This document shows positions 1 to 11,600 of a stretch of DNA of 64,000 bases, piece by piece; position 1 is the stretch's first letter, and each line of letters opens with the position of its first letter. The DNA comes from Lycorma delicatula (Eukaryota > Arthropoda > Insecta > Hemiptera > Fulgoridae): assembly GCF_047948215.1 (NCBI RefSeq), contig NC_134467.1, forward strand, positions 36,870,520 to 36,934,519, in the 5' to 3' direction. The notes beneath the pieces are model-generated. The model had not been told where the DNA came from and made no database searches. It saw only the letters and a program-made list of their open reading frames with translations. The position numbers and the translations under genes are program-made.

Positions 1-272
1 TGGTGCTATTAAATTTTCAACTTAAAAGGTCAAGGCTGTAAAGCAAGGTCACCCTCATTATCTCGAGATTTTGCCTAATTAAGGTCTTATTTTTCTTAGG
101 AATATTTGTTAATTAAAAAATAATAATATTTCCAAGAACAAAAAAAAAATCAAAATCGCACCCCCACCCTAAAAATAATCTAACTAAAAAAGTGGCTAAG
201 TAGGTATAGTATCCCCTCTCACAACAAGGAGCGCTGGTGCACTGAGGTACAGCTGCTGCAAAAATAGTGTTA
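1..272. repeat. Unclassified dispersed repeat, copy 1 (cut by window edge)
   Basis: Matches 17605-17890 almost throughout: ttttcaacttaaaaggtcaa, gagattttgcctaattaa, the ...aatcgcacccc... block and caaggagcgctggtgcactg. The second copy is preceded by a block resembling the widespread insect repeat that reads tatatctccagaactactgg. The class is unknown; a non-autonomous DNA or rolling-circle element is possible. Confidence 0.7.
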
Positions 273-277
273 TTGTC

Positions 278-1410
278 ATGATTCCAAAGAAAACAGGAGC
301 AGATAAATGTAAAGAATACAGAACAATTAGCTTTAACTATTTATGAATCAAAAATCTTAACTAAAATTCTGTACAGAAGAATTGAGAGGAGAGTGGAAGA
401 AGTGTTAGGAGAAGACCAATTCACTTTCAGGAAAAGTATAGGGACAAGGGAAGCAATTTTAGCGCTCAAATTAATAGTAGAAGGAAGATTAAAGAAAAAC
501 AAACCATCATGTGGCATTTATAGACTTAGAAAAGAAATTTGGTAGTGTAGACTGGAATATAATGTTCATCACTTTAAAAAATGTAGGATTCAACTATAGA
601 GACAGAAGAACAATTCCTAACATTTACTGGAATCAAACTGCAATAGTAATAATCGAAGAGCATAAGAAAGAAGCAGTAATAAAAATGGGTCAGACTAGGA
701 TGTTCCCTATCCCCGTTACTTTTTATTAATCTTTATAGAAATAGCAATTAATGATGTTAAAGAATGCTTTAGATCTGGAGTAGCAGTGCAATGTAAAAAG
801 ATAAAGATACCACAATTTGCTAATTCTAGCCGAGAGTAAAAATGATTTAGAAGAAACAATAAATGGCATGGATGAATTCCTACTCAAGAACTACCGAATG
901 AAAATAAATAAGAACAAAATGAAAGTAATGAAATGTAGTAGAATAAAGTAGATGGACCACTGAATATAAAAACAGGACGAGAAAAGACTATGGAGGTTTT
1001 GTTATTTGGGAAGTACTAAAAATGGACGAAGCAGGAGCAGTATAAAATGCTAAATAGCACAGGCGAAACAAGCTTTTAGTGAGAAATATAATTTGCTTAT
1101 GTCAAATATTAATTTAAACATCACGAAAACATTTTTGAAAGTATATGTTTGGAGTGTAGCTTAAGTGAAACCTGGACGATCCCAGAGTACCTGAGAAGAA
1201 AAGATTAGAAGTTTTTGAAATGCGGTGCTGTAAGAGAATTGTAAAAATCAGATGGGTGGATGAAGTGACAAATGAAGAACTGTTGCGGTAATTAATGAAG
1301 AAAGAAGCTTTCGGAAAAATATTGTTAAAAGAAGAGACAGACTTAGGCCATATATTAAGACATTCTCGAATAGTGTTCTGGAGTATTATAAAGAACGATT
1401 GTTAAACGGA
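278..1410 (+). mobile_element. Degenerate LINE reverse transcriptase, copy 1
   Basis: Fragments in shifting frames read as a non-LTR reverse transcriptase: IPKKTGADKCKEYRTIS, EEVLGEDQFTFRKS, AFIDLEKKFGSVDWNIMF (short open piece 511-729), LYIEIAINDVKECFRSGV, MKINKNKMKVMKC, then the C-terminal block RCCKRIVKIRWVDEVTNEE and GHILRHS. Many stops and frameshifts; the catalytic FADD box region is disrupted. It is the same family as the minus-strand copy at 2879-3935. The specific LINE clade is not assigned. Confidence 0.85.
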
Positions 1411-1659
1411 CTTGTTATCTTTACAAAGACGGTTTCTTTTAGCCTCTTTCTGGATTTCTCCTATTATTATATTTTCTACTACTTTCTTCTTAATTGCTAG
1501 GAATCCGTTACTCAAGTGTGCTATACCAGTATTGTTGTAGTATGTAATGAGATATCATATTATTTTAATTTTTTGGTATACGTTAGACTGATAATGACAA
1601 AATGTTTTGTCAAGTAAATGTTAATAATGTTTGTTTTCTGTAGAAAATAAGGTGTTGTG

Positions 1660-1936
1660 TTCTTTCTTTCTTTTTCCTGTTTAGCCTCTGGTTATTACCT
1701 TTCAGATAATACTTAAGAGAATGATATATATGAGTGTAAATGAAGTGTAGTCTTGTACAGTCTCAGTTCAACCATTCCTGAGATGTGTGGTTTATTGAAC
1801 CCCTAGCACCAAAGAACACCGGTATTCACAATCAAGTATTCAAATCCGTGTAAAAATAACTGATTTTACTAGGACTTGAATGCTGGAACTCTTGACTTCC
1901 TAATCAGTTGATTTGGAAGGTGTTGTGTTCTAGTTT
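1660..1936 (-). repeat. tRNA-derived SINE (main family), copy a
   Basis: Reverse complement of the family whose + strand form runs from a tRNA-like head (ggttggtctagtggtta) through gatcgtggataccggtgttc to gaggctaaacagg plus an A-rich tail. Here the tail is ttcttt-rich at 1660-1678 and the head near 1936 is eroded. Confidence 0.8.
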
Positions 1937-2878
1937 TACTTTCAATCACAGTGATTTTAGTTTTCCATTAAGTTGTGATCGTACATATATTCTTTGTTAA
2001 ATTAAAATCTGCATTTTGAAGTATTTTATACAAAGTTATTAAATATTGTTTTTTGTTTACTTTGCAAAATAATATGGGCTAGTTTTATGAAAAATGTTTA
2101 AGCAATCTTACGTTCAAGCCAATTATTTAAAAAAATTACTTTATTTAGTTTTTATTTCTTATCTAATAAAATTTATATGATATTTATATTGATGGTATTT
2201 CCTATTATGATGTTCATGTCTATGTAAGAACTTATTAGATTACTTTGAAGTGTAATTTAATGAAACAATTTATCACAAAAAAATAATCTAATTTTAAATG
2301 TATATAGTAAATAAATCATTAAAAAATAATGTAATAATAAGTATTAAAAAAAGATGCGAGTTAGTGAGCAGTTATGAGGATGGTGTAGGCTCAGATAAAT
2401 AAAATATGTATATATTTTGTAGAGTAAACTGCAGTAGCATAACATTATAAGAATCAGTAGAATTATAGTTGGTCAGGAAAATTCAATAAAAGTAAGGAAA
2501 AAAAAATCTTAAAATTCAGCGTGAAGGTATGATGTATGTTACTAACAAAAAAAAAAGAAATAGTAACTGATCGTGTTGTATAAAAAAAATCTTTTGTGGT
2601 TTCATTAATAAGTAGATTACATGGGATTGCAGTTCCAGATATTTCAGAACTCCATCATTACTTTTATCTGCGGCACTCGTGAATATTTTATCTTTATTGT
2701 ATTTGTTTTTTTTAAGTAAAATTTACTATTTTTCAATAAATTTTATATTACGTTTGTATAGTCATGGTTTTTATTTGTGTTGTAATTTAAATTTATGGTT
2801 AATATATTTGTATATGTATCCTATCTATACTTAAATGATTTGTAAAAATTGACTTTCTTGTATATACTGTGTAGAATT
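1937..2878. other. AT-rich non-coding stretch with a short hAT-like repeat scrap
   Basis: No gene seen. Positions about 2430-2560 (cataacattataagaatcag, ttggtcaggaaaattcaata, cttaaaattcagcgtgaagg) align with 13870-13975, where the same blocks follow a BED-finger-like relic. This suggests the 3' non-coding part of a hAT-like element. Confidence 0.4.
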
Positions 2879-3935
2879 TTTTTTTTTTTTTTTTTGTCTT
2901 CAGTCATTTGACTGGTTTGATGCAGCTCTCCAAGATTCCCTATCTAATGCTAGTCGTTTCATTTCAGTATACCCTCTACATCCTACATCCCTAACAATTT
3001 GTTTTACATATTCCAAACGTGGCCTGCCTACGCAATTTTTCCCTTCTACCTGTCCTTCCAATATTAAAGCGACTATTCCAGGATGCCTTAGTATGTGGCC
3101 TATAAGTCTGTCTCTTCTTTTAACTATATTTTTCCAAATGATTCTTTCTTCATCTATTTGCTGCAATACCTCTTCATTTGTCACTTTATCCACCCATCTG
3201 ATTTTTAACATTCTCCTATAGCACCGCATTTCAAAAGCTTCTAATCTTTTCTTCTCAGATACTCCGATCGTCCAAGTTTCACTTCCATATAAAGCGACAC
3301 TTTCAAAAATCTTTTCCTAACATTTAAATTAATTTTTGATGTAAACAAATTATATTTCTTACTGAAGGCTCGTTTAGCTTGTGCTATTCTGCATTTTATA
3401 TCGCACCTGCTTCGTCCATCTTTAGTAATTCTACTTCCCAAATAACAAAATTCTTCTACCTCCATAATCTTTTCTCGTCCTATTTTCACATACAGTGGTC
3501 CATCTTTGTTATTTCTAATACATTTCATTACTTTTGTTTTGTTCTTGTTTATTTTCATGTGATAGTTCTTGCATAGGACTACATCTATGCCGTTCATTGT
3601 TTCTTCTAAATCCTTTTTACTCTCGGCTAGAATTACTATATCATCAGCAAATCGTAGCATCTTTATCTTTTCACCTTGTACTGTTACTCCGAATCTAAAT
3701 TGTTCTTTAACATCATTAACTGCTAGTTCCATGTAAAGATTAAAAAGTAACGGAGATAGGAATAGAACATCCTTGTCGGACTCCCTTTCTTATTACGGCT
3801 TCTTTCTTATGTTCTTCAATTATTACTGTTGCTGTTTGGTTCCGGTACATGTTAGCAATTGTTCTTCTATCTCTGTATTTGAACCCTAATTTTTTTAAAA
3901 TGCTGAACATTTTATTCCAGTCTACGTTATTTGTG
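2879..3935 (-). mobile_element. 5'-truncated LINE reverse transcriptase, copy 2, with poly(A)
   Basis: A run of T at 2879-2896 is the poly(A) tail of a minus-strand retrocopy. Upstream on the minus strand come the C-terminal domain (MRCYRRMLKIRWVDKVTNEE, DRLIGHILRHPG, VGRPRLEYVKQIVRDVG; 2900-3229) and the RT palm: MLRFADDIVILAESKKDLEE carrying the intact FADD catalytic box, in an open piece 3241-3732. A frameshift separates the two pieces, and homology to copy 1 stops near 3935, consistent with 5' truncation during target-primed reverse transcription. Its 3' end faces the 3' end of copy 1. Confidence 0.9.
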
Positions 3936-4239
3936 AAGAATAGTAAACTGATATTAATTTACCTTTGTGATCAATGTAATGATTTATTATTATTTTTTTT
4001 ATTACTAGTTCTAATGTTATGTAGTTTGAAATTAAAATATGTAACTAATAAATTTTCAAAATATTAACTGTTTTCCTCTATTAAAACACCCAATTTTGTA
4101 AGTATACTTGACATTGTTAAAAAACAATTATTTATTTAATGCTCCTACTAAAATCATATAAATTTGAGATCCATGTAACTCGGATAAAAAAAAAGATATA
4201 TTTTTTATAATATTGAAACTGAAATTATTTTTGTTACAG

Positions 4240-4346
4240 ATTTCATGCAGGCCTGATATATACCTATATTGGGGAAGTATGTGTTTCTGTTAACCCTTAC
4301 AGATCACTTAATATTTATGGGCAAGATACAATTACTAAATATAAAG
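4240..4346 (+). CDS. Myo31DF: Myosin-I visible exon 1: motor N-terminus
   Basis: The acceptor is ttgttacag (AG at 4238-4239) and the donor is aaag|gtaagt. The exon opens with one base that completes a codon (expected Arg), then reads [20 protein letters not shown] and on to [12 protein letters not shown], the standard start of a class I motor ([14 protein letters not shown]). It ends in phase 1, leaving a G that joins GT of the exon at 21660 to make Gly. There is no in-frame Met before it. By family comparison about 30 residues, including the initiator Met, sit in an earlier exon that I could not find in 1-4239. The acceptor borders, phase fit and motif match make the call firm even though the exon is only 107 bp. 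Confidence 0.93.
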
Positions 4347-7300
4347 GTAAGTAATTTTATGCTAATATTTTTTAAAACTTTAATTACCTTAAAAAAATTT
4401 TACCATATAATTTTTTTCTATTATTCTTTTCAGAAAAGATATTACACAATGAAAAAAAATTCAAAAACACATTAAAAATTGTATAAACTGAGTGTGCGAG
4501 TGAAATCTCCTTCTGTTCCTGGTGTGATTGTTTTAAGCAGCCATTGAATGATAAATTATATATTAATTTTAATACCATACACTTTACTTCAATAAACCAA
4601 ACTGTTTTATAATAAAACACTTTTGTTTTCAATTATCTATGCAATGATTTTTCAATTATTATCAGTAACTGTGCTGTTGTTTTTATATTGGTTTTGGCTG
4701 ATGTTAGTTCTGGTAGTTTTTCAATGGACACACTCATATGAACAGTTGTTCATTTAATATATGACTTAATAATTCAAAAAGTATGTCAGATCAATATGGA
4801 CATGCTTTTTGACCACATTCTGAATACTGTTACAACTCTATTTTATGTTATGTCCATTTATACTACAGGGTTATCATAAAAGAATGGTGCGGTTTTGAAC
4901 ATGGTTTAAATTAAAAGAGAATTACTTACAGTTTATTTTTTTTATTTTTCAAATTTGTCATCTCAAACATTTATTTACATAATTAATAAATTTCATTATG
5001 TGCGCCCTTAGTCGCTCGACAAATGTCCAAATGATACTCAACTTCTCTCCAAACATTAGTTAACATTTCTTCGTTAATGGTTGTCTTTGCTTTATTAATC
5101 CTGTTTTTTAAGTGGTTTAGGTTCGGATTTTTTGTGTATAAACAACGCTTTTGATGTACCCCCACAAGAAAAAATCGCAAGGAGTCAGGTCTGGACTCCT
5201 TGGAGGCCAAAGTATGGGTCCTTGCCGGCCTATCCATCTATCTACAAATTTTTCGTTCAAAGCGTCCATGACCGATGCATTGATGTGTGGGGGAGCAACA
5301 TCTTGTTGGAAATAAAGTCGATGAATGTTTTCGAGTTCATCCGGCTGAGGAAAGCGATAATCGGTTAACATGTCAAGATACACAAGTCTATTAATTGTTT
5401 TTTCAGCAAAGAATAAAGGCCCTATTACACGATTTTTCATCAACACCACACCAAACATTAACTTTAGGCGAATCACATTGTTTCTCAATAATTGCGTGTA
5501 GGTTTTCAGAGCCCCATATTCGTGAATTGTGTCTGTTGACACATCCATTCACATGGAATGTAGCTTCGTCTGTAAAAATTATATTGTCTAAAAATGATTC
5601 GTTTTCACTTATTCTGTCCGACATTTCAACAGCAATATTGTAATGTTTTACACCATCATCGGGTTTCAATTCCTGCAGTATCTGGATTTTATAAGCGTGT
5701 AATTTCAGTTTTTTACGTAAAACTTTGTGAACTGTTGATTTTGGAATACGTAATTCGATGCTTCGATGGGGGATGGACTTCCCAGGACTTCTAATTACCG
5801 ATTGTCTAATTATTAGTTCAACCATTTCGTCTGGTACACTTGGTCTGCCGGTTGATTTCTGTTTCTTAACCGATTCAGTTTCTTCGAATTATATGAACCA
5901 ACGTGTTATGTTATTTTTGTGTGGTGGATCTCTTCCGAATTCACGTCGAAATGCACGAACTAAAATTACGGATTTTAATTCAGCCATCAATAAAACACAC
6001 TTTGCTTTGTCTTTATCCGAGAACATAGTAACTCGCTAAACTCACCGCAACAACAATACAAGAACTGAAGTTGCGATTACAACTGCTGATAAAGAAACTT
6101 TTGGGTTGGAGGCTTTCAGAGATACCAATATAACATCTAGAAATTTCCCTGCAATCTTCCTATGAATTACTGAAACCACACCATTCTTTTATGATAACCC
6201 TGTATTAAGGATTGAATTCTTTCACCCAATTCTTGACTATTATGCTGCTGTCCCAGCAACATAGGAGCGAGGTTGTGTCAAAGAATGAATGGTAGTTGAA
6301 ATTCGACGGGATTACCATGCATTACCCTTTTTTAATCTCAGCAGTTATTGGTAGGTTTTTTAATTTCGCCATATATACCACGATGTGATATCTATAGGAG
6401 AATAGGCCAACATAGTAGTAACATAGCTTATATCTTTGGAGATAGGCTTTAGTGTTTCTGATGTCTAGGTGGCTTTGTGAGTCATTCTATCATATCTTGC
6501 CGTTGAGATATTGGAACTGGTAAACACAAGACCACATCGATCTGTGATGATTGAAGGTTTGTTTGCTAATCTTAAAATTGGATATCTATCTGTGGATGAA
6601 CTTGGCGGCATCGAATGCTGCATTATGAGACAAATTATTCCACCACCTTTGTTTTCTTTGGTGTTGGTCAGTCAGTCATCTGCATTAATTTTGATATGGC
6701 TACTTTCTGTTGATTTCTTTGATTTTTTTTTTTTTAAATTTGATCAGTGTTAGTTATTATTCCTATCGCTAGATAAATCAAGTGGAAGGCTACCTCCTTG
6801 AGGTTTCTTGACTACTCAGTTTTAAGGGTTTACTCTATCTTTTTTTTGAGCAGATGCAACAATACTGCACTAATTGTTTATGTTCTGAGCTGATGTGAAT
6901 TTTCATCTATTTAGGTTACTGCCTCTTAAGCTGAGGATAAACCCCAGTCTCTTTTCCCAGCCAAATACTATTACACTGACCCAGTGTCCTGCTGTGATTG
7001 GTTACATGACCTGGATTGCTCAGTTTAAAAGGGGTACCACATATAGGCTTTGTGATGGAATTGGAGTGGGGAGGCTATGAATTCTTATTTTATGATGCTG
7101 ATGGATTGCATCTACACGTCACATTCCCAAAAACCAGACCTGAAGCCCTCCGTTAATTCCCAGATCCAAATATTCAGATGTCCAAAGGTCCTCACCTGTT
7201 GTAATATCATTTGATTAAAGTGTGAACAGCAGCTGCAGTCAGTGATGTATGCAAAGATGGCAGATGTTTTGAGGTAAGTTTTTAGAAATGTCTTGCTATA

Positions 7301-8624
7301 AAATTTTGTTTAGTTTGACAATGAAAATATTTATATTTTTAGATCCATGTCATCGTGAACTATCATAGACAAAATTTTTGTAATTAATTACAGTTTGATG
7401 TTCTTTCATAATTTGGAATTAAATTTTCTTCCCTAATTTTTTAAAAGTGTGGGTCCACATTACACTGGGTTGTTCTAACTTTTTTTTGCAACCAAAATAA
7501 TTAACAGAAAATTAAATCCTGGTATTCATTTTACATTAATTAATGATTGCTATTCTAGTCGAACTATATCTACCGTGATTTGCAGGTTTAATACCATTAT
7601 TATTATTTTTTTATAGATATTTTTCAGTTTTTGTACTCGATGATTGATGTCTGATGTATCATATAATATGATAATAATTATCATGATGGTACCATGGTGT
7701 ACCAAGGTATATATATCTTAGTACCATTTTTTTAATATATTTTCTTAGTAAGTTTTCTTTAGTAAGTTATAAATCTTCTTTTGATTGTAGGTTTGATATA
7801 GTTCAAAACTGGTAATGAGAAAATTGAAATTGACCTTATTATCCCAAGAGGGTTGTGGGCAAGAAAGTTTATTACTTTGATCTACACTGATCAACGTATC
7901 AGTGCACTGGGTTGATCATCCCCTTTTTTTCTCACTCTTTTTTATTTATCCTTTATTTGGATATCGATGGGTAGGTCAGCAAGGACCTATACTTTGGCCT
8001 CCAAGGAGTCCAGACATGACACCTTGCGATTTTTTTCTTGTAGAGGTATATAAAAATATCGTTTATTTGCAAAAAAATATGTAACCTACGTCATTAAAAG
8101 GAAAGGATTAAATGATTGCAAGTGTAACAGAAGATATATTAATTCGGGTTTGGGCAGAAAGTGAATATCGATTGGACATTTGCCGAGCGACTGATGATGC
8201 ACATACTGAAATTTATTATTATTTAAAAAAATTGTTTTCATTTAATCCATATTCAAAACCCCACCATTCTTTTACGAAGACTCTGTATAATTCTGACATT
8301 GTACCACTTCATTCCATACTTTTTGTAGTAAGCCTGGTGTGGGGGGTGTTGTTGTTTTTTATGATTGCTATGGAATTAGAAGTAGTTGATGTGTGTTTCA
8401 TCTTGAGTCACTTAAAACCATTACATTTATGGCACTTAATGTGTGTATCTAAAGGTTATGTACAGTTAAGTAGAATAAATAATACATGATTGTATTTGAT
8501 ATAATTCTAATTTTTTATAATTATTTTATTTCGTACGTGCTTAAAATATAATGTAATAATAATAATGCTAAATTAATCCTATTAATTTCTTAGAAATAAT
8601 AATGAATTATGTGGCTTAATATTT

Positions 8625-8674
<50 letters not shown>

Positions 8675-11600
8675 CCTTTACTAAAACATATTTTATTACA
8701 TAATATTAATATACATGATAATGATTACTTCCTTGCAGTTTAAACCACAGGACGTTTCTGGCATTTAATTTCCTGGTAAAATCTATTTGTCATCATTTCT
8801 TCGTTAATTTTTAAATGATAATTATTTTATATTAGTTTTTTTTTAACACAAGAAAACTGTTTATGCTGTAGATCTCCAATTTATATCTGCTTGATCTACA
8901 CCTAATGACCTCTATAATCTATTAAAATAAGTAATAAATTGAACTAAGAAAAAGAATATTTATCACTCTATGTATGTTTTTTCAATAGCATAATAAATTT
9001 TTATTATTTTTCATGAAACAAAAACTTGCTGCCCCATCATTCCAGAACTTTGATCTAATCATTTCAACTTTGATTCTATTTTATACAAATCATATAGTGC
9101 TTACACTCAGTTTTGCAGTTGGAATTACATTTTTTTTAAATATTTTATTGTCTGATCTTCTTAGTGAACTTTTCTTTATATGCTATTTTTTTTTTTTTTT
9201 TTAATTGTTTACTTCTGTTGAATAAACCAGCAGGTTACATCAGGATAATGGTAGAAAAAAAGGAAACAATTATCTCTTTAAAAAATACAAAAAAGATGAT
9301 GTTAAAGAAAAAAAGATTTTTAAATATGTGATTTCCAGTTGGAAAGAAAATTTAATAGCTGCGAGTAGAAAATTATATGAGGGTTAATTTTTTCAAGGTC
9401 CCATCGGTCGCGAAATAAAAACCCGTACAAAAATCGGATGAACATTTGCGCATATGTGTTGCACAGCGTCTTTAGTATGGCCTTCAATCAAGCCGCGTCA
9501 CTTCATTTAGTTCTGAACACGCAGCTAGCACGTAAACATGTCTACAACAATAACATCTCCCGCCAAGTGTGAAGTGCGTGCGGTAATTCGATTTCTTCAG
9601 GCTGAGGGGTGTAATGCGGCTGAAATTCATTGACGAATAAGTAATGTGTATGGTGAAACTTCAATGAGTGACAGCAAAGTGCGACAATGGTGCAGGAACT
9701 TTAAAGCAGGATATACAGAAGTTCAACATGCAAGTGGTCAGGGAAGGAAGCGAGTGTCAACCGATGATCTTGTTGAGTGACTGGATGAGGCAATTCGAGA
9801 AAATTGTTGGTTCACAATTTCTGTATTGAGTGATTCGTTTCCTGAAATTTCAAGGTCAGCTCTCCACTCCATTGTGAGTGAGAGACTTCAGTATCGCTAA
9901 CTGTGTGTGATATGGGTTCCCAAGATGCTGTCCGATCATCACAAAACAATGAGAATGGACGCCTCCCTAACGTTTCTCCAGCGCTACCACAATAAAGGAG
10001 AAGATTTTTTGAACAAAATTGTTACAGGGGACGAGACACAGGTCCATTTCAAAACTGAAGAAACAAAAGAACAATCCAAACAGTGGATGCATTCTCATTC
10101 TCCCAGTAAACCAAAGAAATTCAAGTGAACCTTCAACAGAAAGTGTATGGCTACTGTGTTCTGGGACCGGAATGGAGTTCTCTTGGTGGAATTCATGGAA
10201 TGTGGCACGACCATCACTGCAGCCTCATACTGTGTGACTCTTCAACATCTGCGAAGGACAATTCAGAATAAGAGGAGAGGAATGTTGTCATCAGGCATTG
10301 TCTTTCTCCATGACAATGCTCGGCTGCACACTGCAGCTGTAACAAAGAAGCTCCTGCAGCGCTTTCATTAGGAAGTGTTTGATCACGCACCATACAGCCC
10401 GGACTTGGCTCCATCCGATTTTCACCTTTTTGCTCACATGAAATGCTGGCTATGAGGACAACATTTTGGCACAGACAACGAGCTCAGACCAGCGTAGGAA
10501 CATGGCTGAAAACACAGGCGTCTTCATTCTATGACAAGGGTATTGGAAAGTTGGTACCACGCTACGACAAATGTCTTAAATCGGAGTGGCGACTATGTAG
10601 AGAAATAGCGTAACTATCTAAGTACTTGTTACAAATAAAAAATTTTTTATTTTCACTGCGATTTTAATTTCGTGACTGATCGGACCTTGAAAAAAAAACC
10701 CTCGTATCACGTTGGCTATAAATAATTTTATAAAAACAGAAGCAAGAATTTGAAAGGAGTAAAAATTATCGCTACAGTGATACTTTTTTTAAAGACTAAT
10801 AAAAATATCTTCAGATGTCTGTGGCAGAATGGTAGCATCTCAAGTTTCATTGGAAATGTTGAAATATTTTTCAAAACCTTTTATAAAATTGGTTTGAAAA
10901 ATGGAGATTTAATTTAAAATAAAATTTTTATTAATGCATATTTAAATTGAAAAATGTAGTTTTAAAAGTGGATTTGATAATTCATTTCAAAAAATTATTT
11001 ACCATTATTTTTGTAATTATAAATGAACATGCATGTTTTTAATTTAAGATAAAAAAATAATATAGATTTTCTTTTTGCAGAGAATGTTAACTAATAATTT
11101 TTTATATTTCTTTTTCGCATCCAGGCAGCGTTTTCTTGCCTTGCTTTTTATCAATTTTTTTTTTATCTTGTGTTTTCTGTAGAGCTTATCACTTTTAGAT
11201 AGAATTATTATAAATAAACTTAACAGAAGGAAAACAGACTTTAAAATTTTATATAAAAAATATTCATTTAAATTTTCAATGTTTGAAGTTAACACAAAGT
11301 TAAATATTATTTTTGGTTATACTCGTATGAAATAATATTATAAATTGTTGATTGTTATTTTGTGTATTTCAAAAAAATGAAATATAAAAATTAAATTAAT
11401 TTTAAAGATTGAAATTTAAGGAAGAATTGAAAAAGCATTTTTTTAAATAGAAATTTGTTGCATTAAAATAATTATTTTATATTATTCATTACCTTTTTTA
11501 ATGCTAGATACCGTAAATTAAATACAACAAATTTTCTTTTCTCGTTAAAGTTTTATTAAAAAGCAGTTTATTTTACCAATAATAAATAATTTACGAGTCG

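Noticed and set aside
511..729. Short open frame as a small host gene
   Set aside because: The translation AFIDLEKKFGSVDWN is a reverse-transcriptase palm fragment continuous with the surrounding LINE.
4347..4475. Extension of myosin exon 1 past 4346
   Set aside because: A perfect gtaagt donor and phase fit with 21660; the extension is hydrophobic low-complexity sequence unlike any myosin.
8634..8667. TA arrays (also 34057, 44269, 55124) as origins or satellite blocks
   Set aside because: Short dinucleotide microsatellites typical of AT-rich introns; no higher-order unit.
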